Shown one piece after another: positions 35,811 to 44,374 of a stretch of 64,000 nt of DNA (position 1 is the stretch's first letter; each line of letters starts with the position of its first letter). The notes below the pieces were generated by a model. That model was not told where the DNA came from. It saw only the letters and a program-made list of their open reading frames with translations, and ran no database searches. This stretch comes from Magnetospirillum sp. 64-120 (GTDB taxonomy: Bacteria; Pseudomonadota; Alphaproteobacteria; Rhodospirillales; Magnetospirillaceae): contig MKVK01000014.1 in NCBI GenBank assembly GCA_001898825.1, positions 310,001 to 374,000 on the forward strand, read 5' to 3'. A program made the position numbers and the translations under genes.

Positions 35811-37027
35811 GCAAGAAAACCCGCATCTGCTTCGTCGACGACGAACCCAACATCCTGCAGGGACTGAAGCGCTTCATGCGCCCGATGACCAGCGAATGGG
35901 AGATGGAATTCCACCTGTCCGGCGAAGCCGCCCTGTTTTCCATGACCCAAAATGGCCCCTTCGACGTGGTGGTGTCGGACATGCGCATGCCCGGCATGGA
36001 TGGCGCCACCCTGTTGTCCCACATCCGCCAGGATTACCCGGAAACCATCCGGGTGATCCTGTCGGGCTATGCCGACAGCGACTCGGTGCTGCGCACCATC
36101 GGCCCGGCGCATCTTTATCTGGCGAAACCGTGCGAGGGCGAATCCCTACGCGAAGCCATCCGCCATCCCCTGGCCCTGCGCCGGCTGCTGTCGTCGCAAT
36201 CCATGCGCCGGGCCTTGGGCGGACTGGAATCCCTGCCCAGCCTGCCCGACTTGTTCATCCGCCTGGATACCGAACTGGTCTCGCCCCATTGCTCGACCGC
36301 GTCGGTGGCCGCCATCATCGGGTCGGACACCGCTATGACGGCGGAAATCCTGAAATTGACCAATTCCGCCTATTTCGGCATCGGCCAGCGGGTCAGCTCG
36401 GTCTTGCAGGCGGTGCGCACCCTGGGCCTGGAAACCATCCAGACCCTGATGGTCAAGACCGCCATCTTCCGACTTTTCGCCGGGTCGTCGCACGCCGCGC
36501 CTTATATCGAGGGGCTGAACCGCCACGGCCTGGAACTGAGCCGGCTGGCCAAGCACATGGCCGCCGCCCTGGGAGCCACCACCGCCCAGGCCGAGGCCGC
36601 CGGCTGCGCCGCGCTTTTGTCCAATGTGGGGGCCTTGGTCCTGCTGGATTGCCACGGCGATTCCTACATCCAGACTTTGGCAGGGACCGGCCCCGACGTC
36701 CCGGTTCACGAGCTGGAGATGGCGGCCTATGGCGTTCATCACGGCCATGTGGGGGCCTATCTGCTGGGACTTTGGGGGTTTGCCGACCCGACGGTGGAAG
36801 CGGTCGCCCACGCCCCTCGCCCCAGCCAGGCCGGCCACACCAGCAACCTGCTGCTCAGCGCCGTCCACCTGGCCCGTGCCCTGGGGCCGACCTTCCCGCC
36901 CCTGCCCCACGGCGCCGACGAAGGCCGCCGCCTGGACACCGACTATGTACATAAAGCCGGTCTGGTGGACCAACTGCCCCGATTGACCCAACTGGCCCAG
37001 ACCATCAGCGCCGAGGAAAAGCCATGA
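35807..37027 (+). CDS. Response regulator with HDOD output domain
   Basis: 406 residues. Receiver at 1-125 with Asp58 in VVVSDMRMPGMDGATLLS and Lys in YLAKPCEGES, then an HDOD domain (about 140-340: SLPDLFIRLDTEL, MTAEILKLTNSAYFGIGQRV, SSVLQAVRTLGLETIQTL). HDOD domains are catalytically inert relatives of HD phosphohydrolases that act as binding modules. Starts in the ATGA overlap with the kinase stop; its own stop overlaps the next start in the same way. Confidence 0.88.
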   Translation: MSKKTRICFVDDEPNILQGLKRFMRPMTSEWEMEFHLSGEAALFSMTQNGPFDVVVSDMRMPGMDGATLLSHIRQDYPETIRVILSGYADSDSVLRTIGPAHLYLAKPCEGESLREAIRHPLALRRLLSSQSMRRALGGLESLPSLPDLFIRLDTELVSPHCSTASVAAIIGSDTAMTAEILKLTNSAYFGIGQRVSSVLQAVRTLGLETIQTLMVKTAIFRLFAGSSHAAPYIEGLNRHGLELSRLAKHMAAALGATTAQAEAAGCAALLSNVGALVLLDCHGDSYIQTLAGTGPDVPVHELEMAAYGVHHGHVGAYLLGLWGFADPTVEAVAHAPRPSQAGHTSNLLLSAVHLARALGPTFPPLPHGADEGRRLDTDYVHKAGLVDQLPRLTQLAQTISAEEKP

Positions 37028-38178
37028 ACGAACGCATCTTGCTGATCGACGACGATCCCAACCTGCTGTCGGGTCTGCAGCGGCATTTGCGCAAGCAATT
37101 CACCTTGGTCACCGCCGAAGGCGGCGCCGCCGCCCTGGATCTGGTGAAACAGGCCAACGCCGAAGGCGCCCCCTTCGCCGTGGCGCTGTCCGACATGCGC
37201 ATGCCCGGCATGGATGGGATCGAAACCCTGTCCAAGATCCGCCAATTGTCGCCCGACACCGTGCGCATGATGCTGACCGGCAACGCCGACCAGCAGACCG
37301 CCATCGACGCCATCAACCTGGGCAACATATTCCGCTTCTTCACCAAGCCGTGCCCGGCCGAAACACTGGCCCCCGGCCTGCAGGCCGGGCTGGACCAGTA
37401 CCGGCTGGTGACGGCGGAAAAGGAATTGCTGGAAAAGACCTTGGCGGGCAGCGTCAAGCTGTTGGTGGACGTGGTGTCCATGAACGATCCCGTCGCCTCG
37501 GCCCACAGCAACCGCCTGCGCGAGTGGGTGCGCCGGCTGACCAAGGAACTGAACCTGCCGGTGCGCTGGCAACTGGAAGTGGCCGCCGCCCTGGTGCCGC
37601 TGGGATTGGTGTCGATCCCGCCGGAATTGCTGTCCAAGAAACGCGACGGCAACGCACTGACCCCGGACGAGGCCTCCTTGTTCGAACGCGCCCCCGAAGC
37701 GGGACGCAACCTGATCATGAACATCCCGCGCCTGGGGCCGGTGGCCGAGATCGTCTATCTGCAGGACCGCAATTACGACGGCACCGGCTTTCCATCGGGC
37801 GGACCATCGGGCGGCATGATCCCGCTGGATGCCCGCATCCTGAAAATCCTGAAGGACTTGCTGGACTATTCGGGGGCCGGCGCCCCCACGCCAACGGCGT
37901 TCTACGAATTGGAAAAGAACGAAAAGCGCTATGACCCGCTGCTCTTGAAAAAAATCAAAGAGGTGCTGTGCGAACGCGAGGACCCCACCTCGGTCACCGT
38001 GGTGGAAGTGCCGGTGGCGGCGCTTCGGGCCGGAACCTTGGTTCTGTCCGACATCCGCCTGACCAACGGACACCTGATCCTGGCCGCCAACACAAGGCTT
38101 AGCGAGCCGCAGGTGGAACGGCTGCGGGCGCTGCGCCGCATCTCCACCTTCGTCGAGCCGGTCAAGGCGCAGGTTTAA
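37024..38178 (+). CDS. Response regulator with degenerate HD-GYP domain
   Basis: 384 residues. Receiver 1-125 with Asp57 (ALSDMRMPGMDGIETLSKI) and Lys in FFTKPCPAETL, then a region aligning with HD-GYP phosphodiesterases: HSNRLREWVRRLTKELNLP, GLVSIPPELLSK, RNYDGTGFPSG, MIPLDARILKI. The metal-binding residues are gone: the HD of the usual HDIGK is replaced (ALVPLGLVS), the later HHE is absent, and GYP reads GFP. It should bind but not cleave c-di-GMP, or serve as a docking domain. It ends by overlapping the convergent DUF3095 gene by 17 bases. Confidence 0.85.
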   Translation: MNERILLIDDDPNLLSGLQRHLRKQFTLVTAEGGAAALDLVKQANAEGAPFAVALSDMRMPGMDGIETLSKIRQLSPDTVRMMLTGNADQQTAIDAINLGNIFRFFTKPCPAETLAPGLQAGLDQYRLVTAEKELLEKTLAGSVKLLVDVVSMNDPVASAHSNRLREWVRRLTKELNLPVRWQLEVAAALVPLGLVSIPPELLSKKRDGNALTPDEASLFERAPEAGRNLIMNIPRLGPVAEIVYLQDRNYDGTGFPSGGPSGGMIPLDARILKILKDLLDYSGAGAPTPTAFYELEKNEKRYDPLLLKKIKEVLCEREDPTSVTVVEVPVAALRAGTLVLSDIRLTNGHLILAANTRLSEPQVERLRALRRISTFVEPVKAQV

Positions 38179-39298
38179 GCTTGTTCTTCAGCATGACCGA
38201 GGCGCGCCAGAAGCCCAACCCCTGGCCATCGACGAAATGCACGTGGCGGTCGGCGGAAAAGTCGCCGACCATGCAGGTCATGGTGGTGGCGTCGCTGCGG
38301 GCCAGTCCGAAATGGATCAGCCCCTGGGCTTCGGCTTCCGACAGCAGGGCTTCGATGCGGGCGTCTTCCCCGGCGGTGACGTCCAGCACCAGACGCGGGC
38401 CACCCGCCAGTTTGCGGTAATCCGAGCGTTCCGCCACCTTGCGGCGGTAGAAATCAACGTCCAGACCGCCCACACGCCCGCCCAGGCGATGCACCATGCC
38501 CAGGATGAAGCTGCCGACCACGGCGCGGAGCAGACGGTTCAGCCGCTTGCCCAACGTCCCGGTGCGCACTTCGATGCCCAACAGGCGCCGGCGCGGCACC
38601 ACCACCGGGGTCAGGTCCTCGCCGTCCCCCAAGGGCGCCGCCTGTTCGGTGGGGACGATGCTTTCCAGCCGCGCCAGCACCTGGGCCACCGCCGCCAGAT
38701 CGTCGTCCACCGGGTCGATGATCACGCACAGCACGTGGCCACGCCGTGGCGGAATCGGCTCCCACCGGCAGGACAGACCTTCCAGTCCGGGGACCTCGCC
38801 TTCTTGCAGCGGCACCCGCCAGCGCTGGTCCGCCTTCATCCAGCTTTCCGCACTGGGCACGCCCGAGCCCAGGAACTGGCCGAAGGCGTTGCAATTGCCG
38901 AAGTCGTGCAGCGCCGCCAGGACCTGATGGCCGGCGGCGTTCAGTTCCGCCACCGGCACCATGCCGACGCGCAAGGGAACTTCCATGTCATGGGCCGCCC
39001 ACCAGCCCAAGGCCGCCAAGGCGCGGCGCACCTCATCGACCCGTTCGGGCGGCACCACCGCCACCGCGCCGTCACCGCCGAACTGGCAGGCGGCCGGGTC
39101 AGGATGGCTGCCGATGGCCGCCGCCATGGCCGCCACCGCCGCCCCGGCGACGAAGTTGACCTCGCGGTCGCGGCCTTGCTTGGCCAGTTTGGTACTGCCC
39201 TCCACGTCGGCGGCGGCCACCCACCAATCTTCCCCCAGCCGGGCATACCGACTGGGGTCGAAGGCTTCGGTGCGGAAATCGTGGATGGACGGCAGCAT
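38162..39298 (-). CDS. DUF3095 family protein
   Basis: 378 residues without signal peptide or clear membrane helix. AAADVEGSTKLAKQGRDREV and CQFGGDGAVAVVPPERVD recall the nucleotide-cyclase-like fold that DUF3095 has been related to; a strict class III cyclase metal and base-recognition set is not obvious. The C-terminal MTCMVGDFSADRHVHFVDG is conserved-looking. Function unknown. ATG 39298 overlaps the tpx stop by one base, so it is translated with the peroxidase. Confidence 0.72.
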   Translation of the reverse strand: MLPSIHDFRTEAFDPSRYARLGEDWWVAAADVEGSTKLAKQGRDREVNFVAGAAVAAMAAAIGSHPDPAACQFGGDGAVAVVPPERVDEVRRALAALGWWAAHDMEVPLRVGMVPVAELNAAGHQVLAALHDFGNCNAFGQFLGSGVPSAESWMKADQRWRVPLQEGEVPGLEGLSCRWEPIPPRRGHVLCVIIDPVDDDLAAVAQVLARLESIVPTEQAAPLGDGEDLTPVVVPRRRLLGIEVRTGTLGKRLNRLLRAVVGSFILGMVHRLGGRVGGLDVDFYRRKVAERSDYRKLAGGPRLVLDVTAGEDARIEALLSEAEAQGLIHFGLARSDATTMTCMVGDFSADRHVHFVDGQGLGFWRASVMLKNKLKPAP

Positions 39299-39798
39299 CA
39301 GCCGAGGACGGCCAGGGCGGCAGCGTAATCGGGTTCGCTGGAAATTTCCGGGACCAACTGGGAATGCTTGACCACTCCGTCGGCACCGATGACCACGACG
39401 GCGCGGGCCAACAGGCCGGCCAGGGGGCCGCTGGTGATGGTCAAGCCGTAACGCTTGCCGAAATCCTTGTCGCGCATGTCCGACGCCGACACCACGTTGT
39501 CCAGCCCTTCGGCGCCGCAAAAGCGCTTGTGGGCGAAAGGCAGGTCGGCGCTGGCGCACACCACCACGGTGTTGTTCAGCTTGGACGCTTCGGCGTTGAA
39601 CTTGCGAACCGAGGTGGCGCAGGTGGGGGTGTCAACGCTGGGAAACACCGACAAGATCACGGTCTTGCCGGCCAAGTCGGCCAGCGACACATCGGACAGA
39701 TCGGTGCGGGTCAGGGAAAAGCCGGGGGCCTTGGCTCCCACGGGCGGCAGGTCGCCAACGGTGGAGACAGGGTTGCCCTTCAAAGTGATGCTAGCCAT
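39298..39798 (-). CDS. tpx: Thiol peroxidase
   Basis: A thioredoxin-dependent lipid and hydrogen peroxide reductase of 166 residues. Peroxidatic Cys60 ([15 protein letters not shown]) and resolving Cys94 ([13 protein letters not shown]) are at the standard positions. The usual length begins at MASITLKGN, so ATG 39798 is used. Confidence 0.94.
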   Translation of the reverse strand: MASITLKGNPVSTVGDLPPVGAKAPGFSLTRTDLSDVSLADLAGKTVILSVFPSVDTPTCATSVRKFNAEASKLNNTVVVCASADLPFAHKRFCGAEGLDNVVSASDMRDKDFGKRYGLTITSGPLAGLLARAVVVIGADGVVKHSQLVPEISSEPDYAAALAVLG

Positions 39799-39858
39799 TT
39801 TCGGTCCTTGCACATGTTGTGACGGACCGCATGTGGGGACGCCCCGCAGGCGGAACAA

Positions 39859-39882
39859 GGCGGGCCGGAAAACCGACCCGCC
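39859..39882 (-). terminator. Possible terminator of the TonB receptor gene
   Basis: A 10-bp stem with one G-T pair (39859-39868 with 39873-39882), loop of four, followed on the minus strand by CTTGTTCC. It lies 17 bases beyond the receptor stop. The U-tract is weak. Confidence 0.4.
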
Positions 39883-39898
39883 CCGATCCTAGCAGGGT

Positions 39899-41929
39899 TT
39901 AGAACGTCAGCGAACCACGCATCCAGAAAGTGCGGCCCGGCTCGTTGACGCGGACAGTGTCGTTGTAGGCGGCCAAATCGCCGCCAGCCCAGCTGCCGGT
40001 CTTGCTGATGTGTTCGGCATAGGCCTTGTCGAAGATGTTGTCGATGCCGGCGGTCAGGGTGGCCGTTTGGGTCACCCGCCAGCCGCCATTCACCGAGAAC
40101 ACGGCGAAGCCGCCGGTTTCACCGATATCCTGGCCGATGACGCTGCCCCAGCCGGTGTCGACCCGGTGCTGCCCGGCCACCGCCCGCATGTGCAGGCCGC
40201 CCAGGAAGGTGCCGTCGTCGTATTTGACGGCCAGCGACGTATCCAAGGGCGGGGTTTGCGCCAGGGCGGTGTTGTCGGTCAGGTTGGCCCCATGCACATA
40301 GGCGACGGTTCCTTCCACGCTCCACGACGGCAGGAACTGATAGGCCAGTTCGCCCTCGCCACCCCAGCGCCGGGCCTCGACGCTTTTGGCGTTGTTGCTG
40401 GACACCAAGATGAAGTCGTCGGTATAGGCGTAGAACAAAGACGCCGACCCGCGCCACGGGCCTTGCTTGAACAAGGCGCCGAGGTCGATCTGCTCGGTTT
40501 TTTCGGTGGCCAGGGTGAAGGTGCGGTTGCTGGTGGTCACCTTGTTGCGTTCCCAATAATCGGGGGCGCGTTCCACATGGCCCAGGCTGGCGAAGGTGGT
40601 CACCGGCAGGCCCACATCCAGGTTGCGTTCATAACGGACGAAACCGCTGTGCAGGGTGCGGTCGTCTTCCCAATTGGGTTGCTTGTTGTTGCGGGTCGCC
40701 TGCACCTGGGTCAGGCGATAGCCGCCGATGACGCGGTCGCTGGCCGAAAGCTCGCGGGTAACTTCGCCGAACCCCGAAAAGGTGTCGAATTCCATGTCGC
40801 GCACCCGCATCTTGCCGTCCAGGCCGACGCCGTTGCGATATTCGGCCAGGGTCTGCGACCGCGACGAGTGTTCGTCATGATTGAAGTCGACGCCCGCCGT
40901 GATCAAGGTGGCGGCGTCGGGGGTCATCTCGGCGTTCAGCTTGCCGCCCTGCATCAGGTGGTCCACCTGGCTGGCCGCCGTCATGGTGCCCATGCCGCTG
41001 TTGTTGTAGCGCATGGAATAGGTATCCATGATGTGGTCCACGTAGTTGTGATAGGCCTGGGCCTTCACCTTGGACAGCCAGGGGGTGATGTTCTCGCGGC
41101 TGGCTTCCAGGTTGACGCCCTGGCGCTTGAACATGGTGCCGTCCATCATCTTGCCCGGCATGGCCGCCTGGGCGTCGCTTTCGTCATAGGTCAGCTTGAT
41201 CAGGGTGTCGGCATCGGGGGTCCAGCCCACCATGGCGGTGCCGCTATAGCGCCAATAGCGGCTGTGCAAGGCGTCGCCGTTGCCGTCACGGTAGTCGTCG
41301 GACGACGAATGGGTGGCGATGGCGCGGACGAATCCTTCCTTGGACCCGCCTTCAGCGTCCACCACCTGGTCGTTGCGGTCGTGGCTGCCGTAAAGGGCGC
41401 TGGCGCTGCCGCGGATTTCCGTCTTCTCGAACTTGGGCGCTTCGCGCTCCACCAGGATGGTGCCTAAGGCGCTGCCGCCATGGACCACGCTTTGCGGCCC
41501 CTTCAACACCGTCAGCTTGTCGAAGGAATTGGGGAAGATATAGGCGGTGGGCGGGTCCATGCGGTTGGGGCAGCCACCCAGCAACGGCGCGTCGTCCAAC
41601 AGCACGTTCAGGCGCGAGCCGCCGATGCCGCGCAGCACCGGGTCGCCGTCGATGCCGCCCTGGCGGGCCACCGAGAAGCCGGGGATGTTCTTCAGATAGC
41701 CGGCGCCGTCAGCCGGTGGAATGGGGGTCCGGGGGTTGGCGGTGTCGGTTTCGATGACCATGGGCTGTTCCATGGCGGGCGCGGTGACCACCACCTCGGG
41801 CAGGCTGGTGGCTTTGTCGTCTTCCGTCTTTTTGACATCTTCCGCCCGAACCGGGCAGACGAACAGGGTCAGGGCGGCGGACGCCAGCAGGGCGCCGCGC
41901 AGGCCCGCGAAGGGGGTGCGTGTGGTCAC
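39899..41929 (-). CDS. TonB-dependent copper receptor (OprC/NosA type)
   Basis: 676 residues: signal peptide (ALLASAALTLFVCPVRA), plug domain (YLKNIPGFSVARQGGIDGDP, VLRGIGGSRLNVLLDDAPLL), then a 22-strand barrel ending in the usual aromatic strand (GRTFWMRGSLTF). The segment GGCPNRMDPPTAYIFPNSFD matches the copper-receptor subgroup, and the barrel has methionine-rich stretches (AMPGKMMDGTMF, MRYNNSGMGTM) fit for copper. Start is GTG 41929 with GGAG seven bases before. DUF2946 lies upstream on the same strand. Confidence 0.88.
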   Translation of the reverse strand: MTTRTPFAGLRGALLASAALTLFVCPVRAEDVKKTEDDKATSLPEVVVTAPAMEQPMVIETDTANPRTPIPPADGAGYLKNIPGFSVARQGGIDGDPVLRGIGGSRLNVLLDDAPLLGGCPNRMDPPTAYIFPNSFDKLTVLKGPQSVVHGGSALGTILVEREAPKFEKTEIRGSASALYGSHDRNDQVVDAEGGSKEGFVRAIATHSSSDDYRDGNGDALHSRYWRYSGTAMVGWTPDADTLIKLTYDESDAQAAMPGKMMDGTMFKRQGVNLEASRENITPWLSKVKAQAYHNYVDHIMDTYSMRYNNSGMGTMTAASQVDHLMQGGKLNAEMTPDAATLITAGVDFNHDEHSSRSQTLAEYRNGVGLDGKMRVRDMEFDTFSGFGEVTRELSASDRVIGGYRLTQVQATRNNKQPNWEDDRTLHSGFVRYERNLDVGLPVTTFASLGHVERAPDYWERNKVTTSNRTFTLATEKTEQIDLGALFKQGPWRGSASLFYAYTDDFILVSSNNAKSVEARRWGGEGELAYQFLPSWSVEGTVAYVHGANLTDNTALAQTPPLDTSLAVKYDDGTFLGGLHMRAVAGQHRVDTGWGSVIGQDIGETGGFAVFSVNGGWRVTQTATLTAGIDNIFDKAYAEHISKTGSWAGGDLAAYNDTVRVNEPGRTFWMRGSLTF

Positions 41930-42002
41930 GTCGGAACTCCGAACAAGAATTATCGGCACGGCACGCCGTCAGGCCTGCCGCTGCGAAACAGAAAATTTCG
42001 GG

Positions 42003-42419
42003 TCAGACGGACAGTGGGGGGGCGCGGGCGGAAAAGCCCAGGGCGCGATGCTGGGTCCGCCAGGGCAGAACCGGGGCCTCGACGACATAGGCGTGAATGC
42101 GGGCCGGAACAGCGAAGGCCGGGGCCACCGGCGGGGCCAACATCTGCACCAAGGGCAAACAGGCCGAACAGAAGACGCTGGCTTCCGCCGGCGCGTTGCC
42201 GCCGTCCTGGCCTTGGGCCGCAACCACGCCGTCCATGGTGCAGATCGCCAGGTCGGCCACCGGAATGGGCGACAGGTCCTGGGCGGCACGGGCCACCGGA
42301 ATGGCGGTGCCCAAGACGATGTCCATCACCAGCAGCAACAAACCGACCCACGCCCCCACCCTGGTCAGGGTGCGACGTCGGAAAAGCCTGGTCCTGTTGC
42401 CTGCGGCGCTGTCGGTCAT
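42003..42419 (-). CDS. DUF2946 family protein
   Basis: 138 residues with one membrane helix near the N-terminus (VGAWVGLLLLVMDIVLGTAI), a CTMDG motif and the family's cysteine pair followed by Pro (VFCSACLPLVQML). DUF2946 genes frequently accompany copper-type TonB receptors, so a role in periplasmic copper handling is inferred. Start uncertain: ATG 42419 or an in-frame GTG at 42443; neither has a clear ribosome-binding site. Confidence 0.7.
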   Translation of the reverse strand: MTDSAAGNRTRLFRRRTLTRVGAWVGLLLLVMDIVLGTAIPVARAAQDLSPIPVADLAICTMDGVVAAQGQDGGNAPAEASVFCSACLPLVQMLAPPVAPAFAVPARIHAYVVEAPVLPWRTQHRALGFSARAPPLSV

Positions 42420-42513
42420 CTTGTGGTCACGCTTATTTATCACCCCTGCATTAGCAGCATTTTCTTTCCGGATAAACCTGGAACACGACCTTCGGGATCA
42501 ATAAATTCTAACC

Positions 42514-43110
42514 ATGAGCCATCTGGACGACATCGTGGCCGCAGCTCGGGCCTGCACACTGTGCGCCCCACACCTGCCCCTGGGGCCACGCCCGGTTCTG
42601 CGCGCCAGCGCCACCGCCCGACTGTTGATCATCGGACAAGCCCCCGGCACCAAGGTGCATGAGACGGGCATCCCCTGGAACGACCGGTCGGGGCAACGCT
42701 TGCGGCAATGGCTGGAGATGGACGAGACGACGTTCTATGACGACAGCCGCGTCGCCATCCTGCCCACCGGCTTGTGCTATCCCGGCCGCGCCGCCAACGG
42801 CGGCGACCTGCCGCCTCGGCCGGAATGCGCACCGCTGTGGCACCCTCAGGTTCTGGCTTTGATGCCGCACATCGAACTGACCTTGTTGGTGGGCTCTTAC
42901 GCCCAAGCCTTCGCGCTGAAGGACAAGCGCCGCGCCACCATGACCGAAACCGTGCGCGACCACGCCGATTACGGCCCGCGATACTGGCCGCTGCCGCATC
43001 CGTCCTGGCGGACCAATGCCTGGGAAAAGGCCAATCCATGGTTCGGGGAAAGCGTCTTGCCGGCCTTGCGGCGACGGGTGCGGGAAATCTTAACCCAAGG
43101 CCCCGCGTGA
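42514..43110 (+). CDS. Uracil-DNA glycosylase-like protein
   Basis: 198 residues of the UDG superfamily. The water-activating motif region reads LIIGQAPGTKVHETGIPWND and the C-terminal motif LPHPSWRTNAW replaces the usual HPS loop. The N-terminal CTLCAPHLPL has two cysteines but not the four-Cys Fe-S set of family 4 enzymes. Probably base-excision repair of uracil or a related base. It overlaps the next convergent gene by 21 bases. Confidence 0.8.
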   Translation: MSHLDDIVAAARACTLCAPHLPLGPRPVLRASATARLLIIGQAPGTKVHETGIPWNDRSGQRLRQWLEMDETTFYDDSRVAILPTGLCYPGRAANGGDLPPRPECAPLWHPQVLALMPHIELTLLVGSYAQAFALKDKRRATMTETVRDHADYGPRYWPLPHPSWRTNAWEKANPWFGESVLPALRRRVREILTQGPA

Positions 43111-43344
43111 ACGCAGGAAGTCCTCGGCGAAGGACTGCGCTTCGCCCAGATCGTCGAAGTCACGGCGACATTCCGTCCCGCCCCAAGTGATGGTCAGGGA
43201 AAAGCGAAAGGTCTCGCGCTGGTGGGCCAGCCTGGGCTTGCCCAGGGACGTGATGGCGATGTCGCCATAAATCTGGCTGCGGAATTCGTCGGTGATGACC
43301 AGGCCGGCAGCGCGGGGCAGGAACAGCAGCACCTCGCCGCGCAC
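43090..43344 (-). CDS. Small conserved-looking protein, unknown
   Basis: 84 residues, mostly beta-strand by pattern (EVLLFLPRAAGLVITDEF, TFRFSLTITWGGTECRRDF), ending in a charged helix (LGEAQSFAEDFLRSRG). No family recognised. It starts three bases after the 168-residue gene and overlaps the UDG-like gene at its 3' end, so it belongs to the minus-strand operon running from rplU through rlmH or to its tail. Confidence 0.6.
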   Translation of the reverse strand: MRGEVLLFLPRAAGLVITDEFRSQIYGDIAITSLGKPRLAHQRETFRFSLTITWGGTECRRDFDDLGEAQSFAEDFLRSRGALG

Positions 43345-43347
43345 CGG

Positions 43348-43854
43348 TCAGCGCCCCAGCAGGCCGTCGATTTCCGACTGGACCATGGCGCGGGCGCCGC
43401 CGTGGATGATGCCCGAGGCGCAATCCATCAGCAACTGCGCCGCCCGGCTGATTCCCCGGCAGCTTTCCTGCAAGTGCTCGGTCTCGGCCCCTTCGGCGAT
43501 CAGATGGTCCAGACGGTCCAGGCCATCCAACAACAGCGTGTTGATCTGACCGATGGTTTCCTCGAACGGCTTGCGGTACTTGGACGGCACGCGGTCATAG
43601 GCCTCGATGGCCAATTGCTTGTCCGAAAAGGTGGAATCGGCGAAGTGGGACTTATAGTCCTTGGGGGCCCAGGCCTTGCACTCTTCGATCATGTCGGGCA
43701 TGTCCGGCAACATGTCCAGCAGCATGACGATTTCGTTGAAGTGGTTCAGGTAGTCAGTGGCCAGCAAGGTCTGCGAGCTGATGTTCGTTCCCTCGACCTT
43801 GGCCCGATATTCCTCGTACCCGGACAGTTCTTCCGGCGGAATCTCAGTGTCCAC
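43348..43854 (-). CDS. Helical protein, unknown
   Basis: 168 residues, almost entirely helical and acidic (DYLNHFNEIVMLLDMLPDMP, QINTLLLDGLDRLDHLIAEG). No signal peptide or membrane helix. GTG 43854 was chosen because AGAGGG lies a few bases upstream and an in-frame start further up would overlap the rlmH tail region. No family recognised; position after rlmH may mean a housekeeping or division-linked role, but that is a guess. Confidence 0.65.
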   Translation of the reverse strand: MDTEIPPEELSGYEEYRAKVEGTNISSQTLLATDYLNHFNEIVMLLDMLPDMPDMIEECKAWAPKDYKSHFADSTFSDKQLAIEAYDRVPSKYRKPFEETIGQINTLLLDGLDRLDHLIAEGAETEHLQESCRGISRAAQLLMDCASGIIHGGARAMVQSEIDGLLGR

Positions 43855-43912
43855 TCGCGGCCCTCTCCCTATTAACCCCCGCCATTCATCCTCGCCTGTT
43901 GTCTGAAACAAT

Positions 43913-44371
43913 TCAAGCACGGTGATAGGGATGCCCCTGGGCGATGGCCTGGGCCCGCCACAATTGTTCGGCCAGCATGGCGCGGACCAGCATGTGCGGC
44001 CAGGTCATGCCGCCGAACGACAACAACCAGGCGGCACGGTCGCGCACCGCCTGTCCATGGCCGTCGGCACCGCCGATCAGGAAGGCCAGATCGGCCACCC
44101 CGTCGTCGCGCCAACGGGTCAGGCGGTTGGCGAAGTCCACCGAACCGACGCTTTTGCCGCGTTCGTCCAACGCCACCACCACCGCCTGGGGCGGAATGGC
44201 CGCCAGCAGCAGTTCAGCTTCGCGGGACATGCGCTCGGGCGTGGGCAATGGGCGTTTTTCCTCGACCTCGCGCACGTTCAGCGGTGCGGCAAGACGCTTC
44301 CCATAAAGGTTGAACAGGTCAAGTTCGGGGCCGGGTTTGACCCGGCCCACGGCGGCCAGCCACAGGCGCAA
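43913..44371 (-). CDS. rlmH: 23S rRNA (pseudouridine-1915 N3) methyltransferase
   Basis: 152 residues of the SPOUT (trefoil-knot) class; methylates pseudouridine 1915 in helix 69 using SAM. The knot signature DLAFLIGGADGHG and the C-terminal LVRAMLAEQLWRAQAIAQGH are present; length is standard. It follows rsfS by three bases, the common rsfS-rlmH pairing. Confidence 0.94.
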   Translation of the reverse strand: MRLWLAAVGRVKPGPELDLFNLYGKRLAAPLNVREVEEKRPLPTPERMSREAELLLAAIPPQAVVVALDERGKSVGSVDFANRLTRWRDDGVADLAFLIGGADGHGQAVRDRAAWLLSFGGMTWPHMLVRAMLAEQLWRAQAIAQGHPYHRA

Positions 44372-44374
44372 GGA

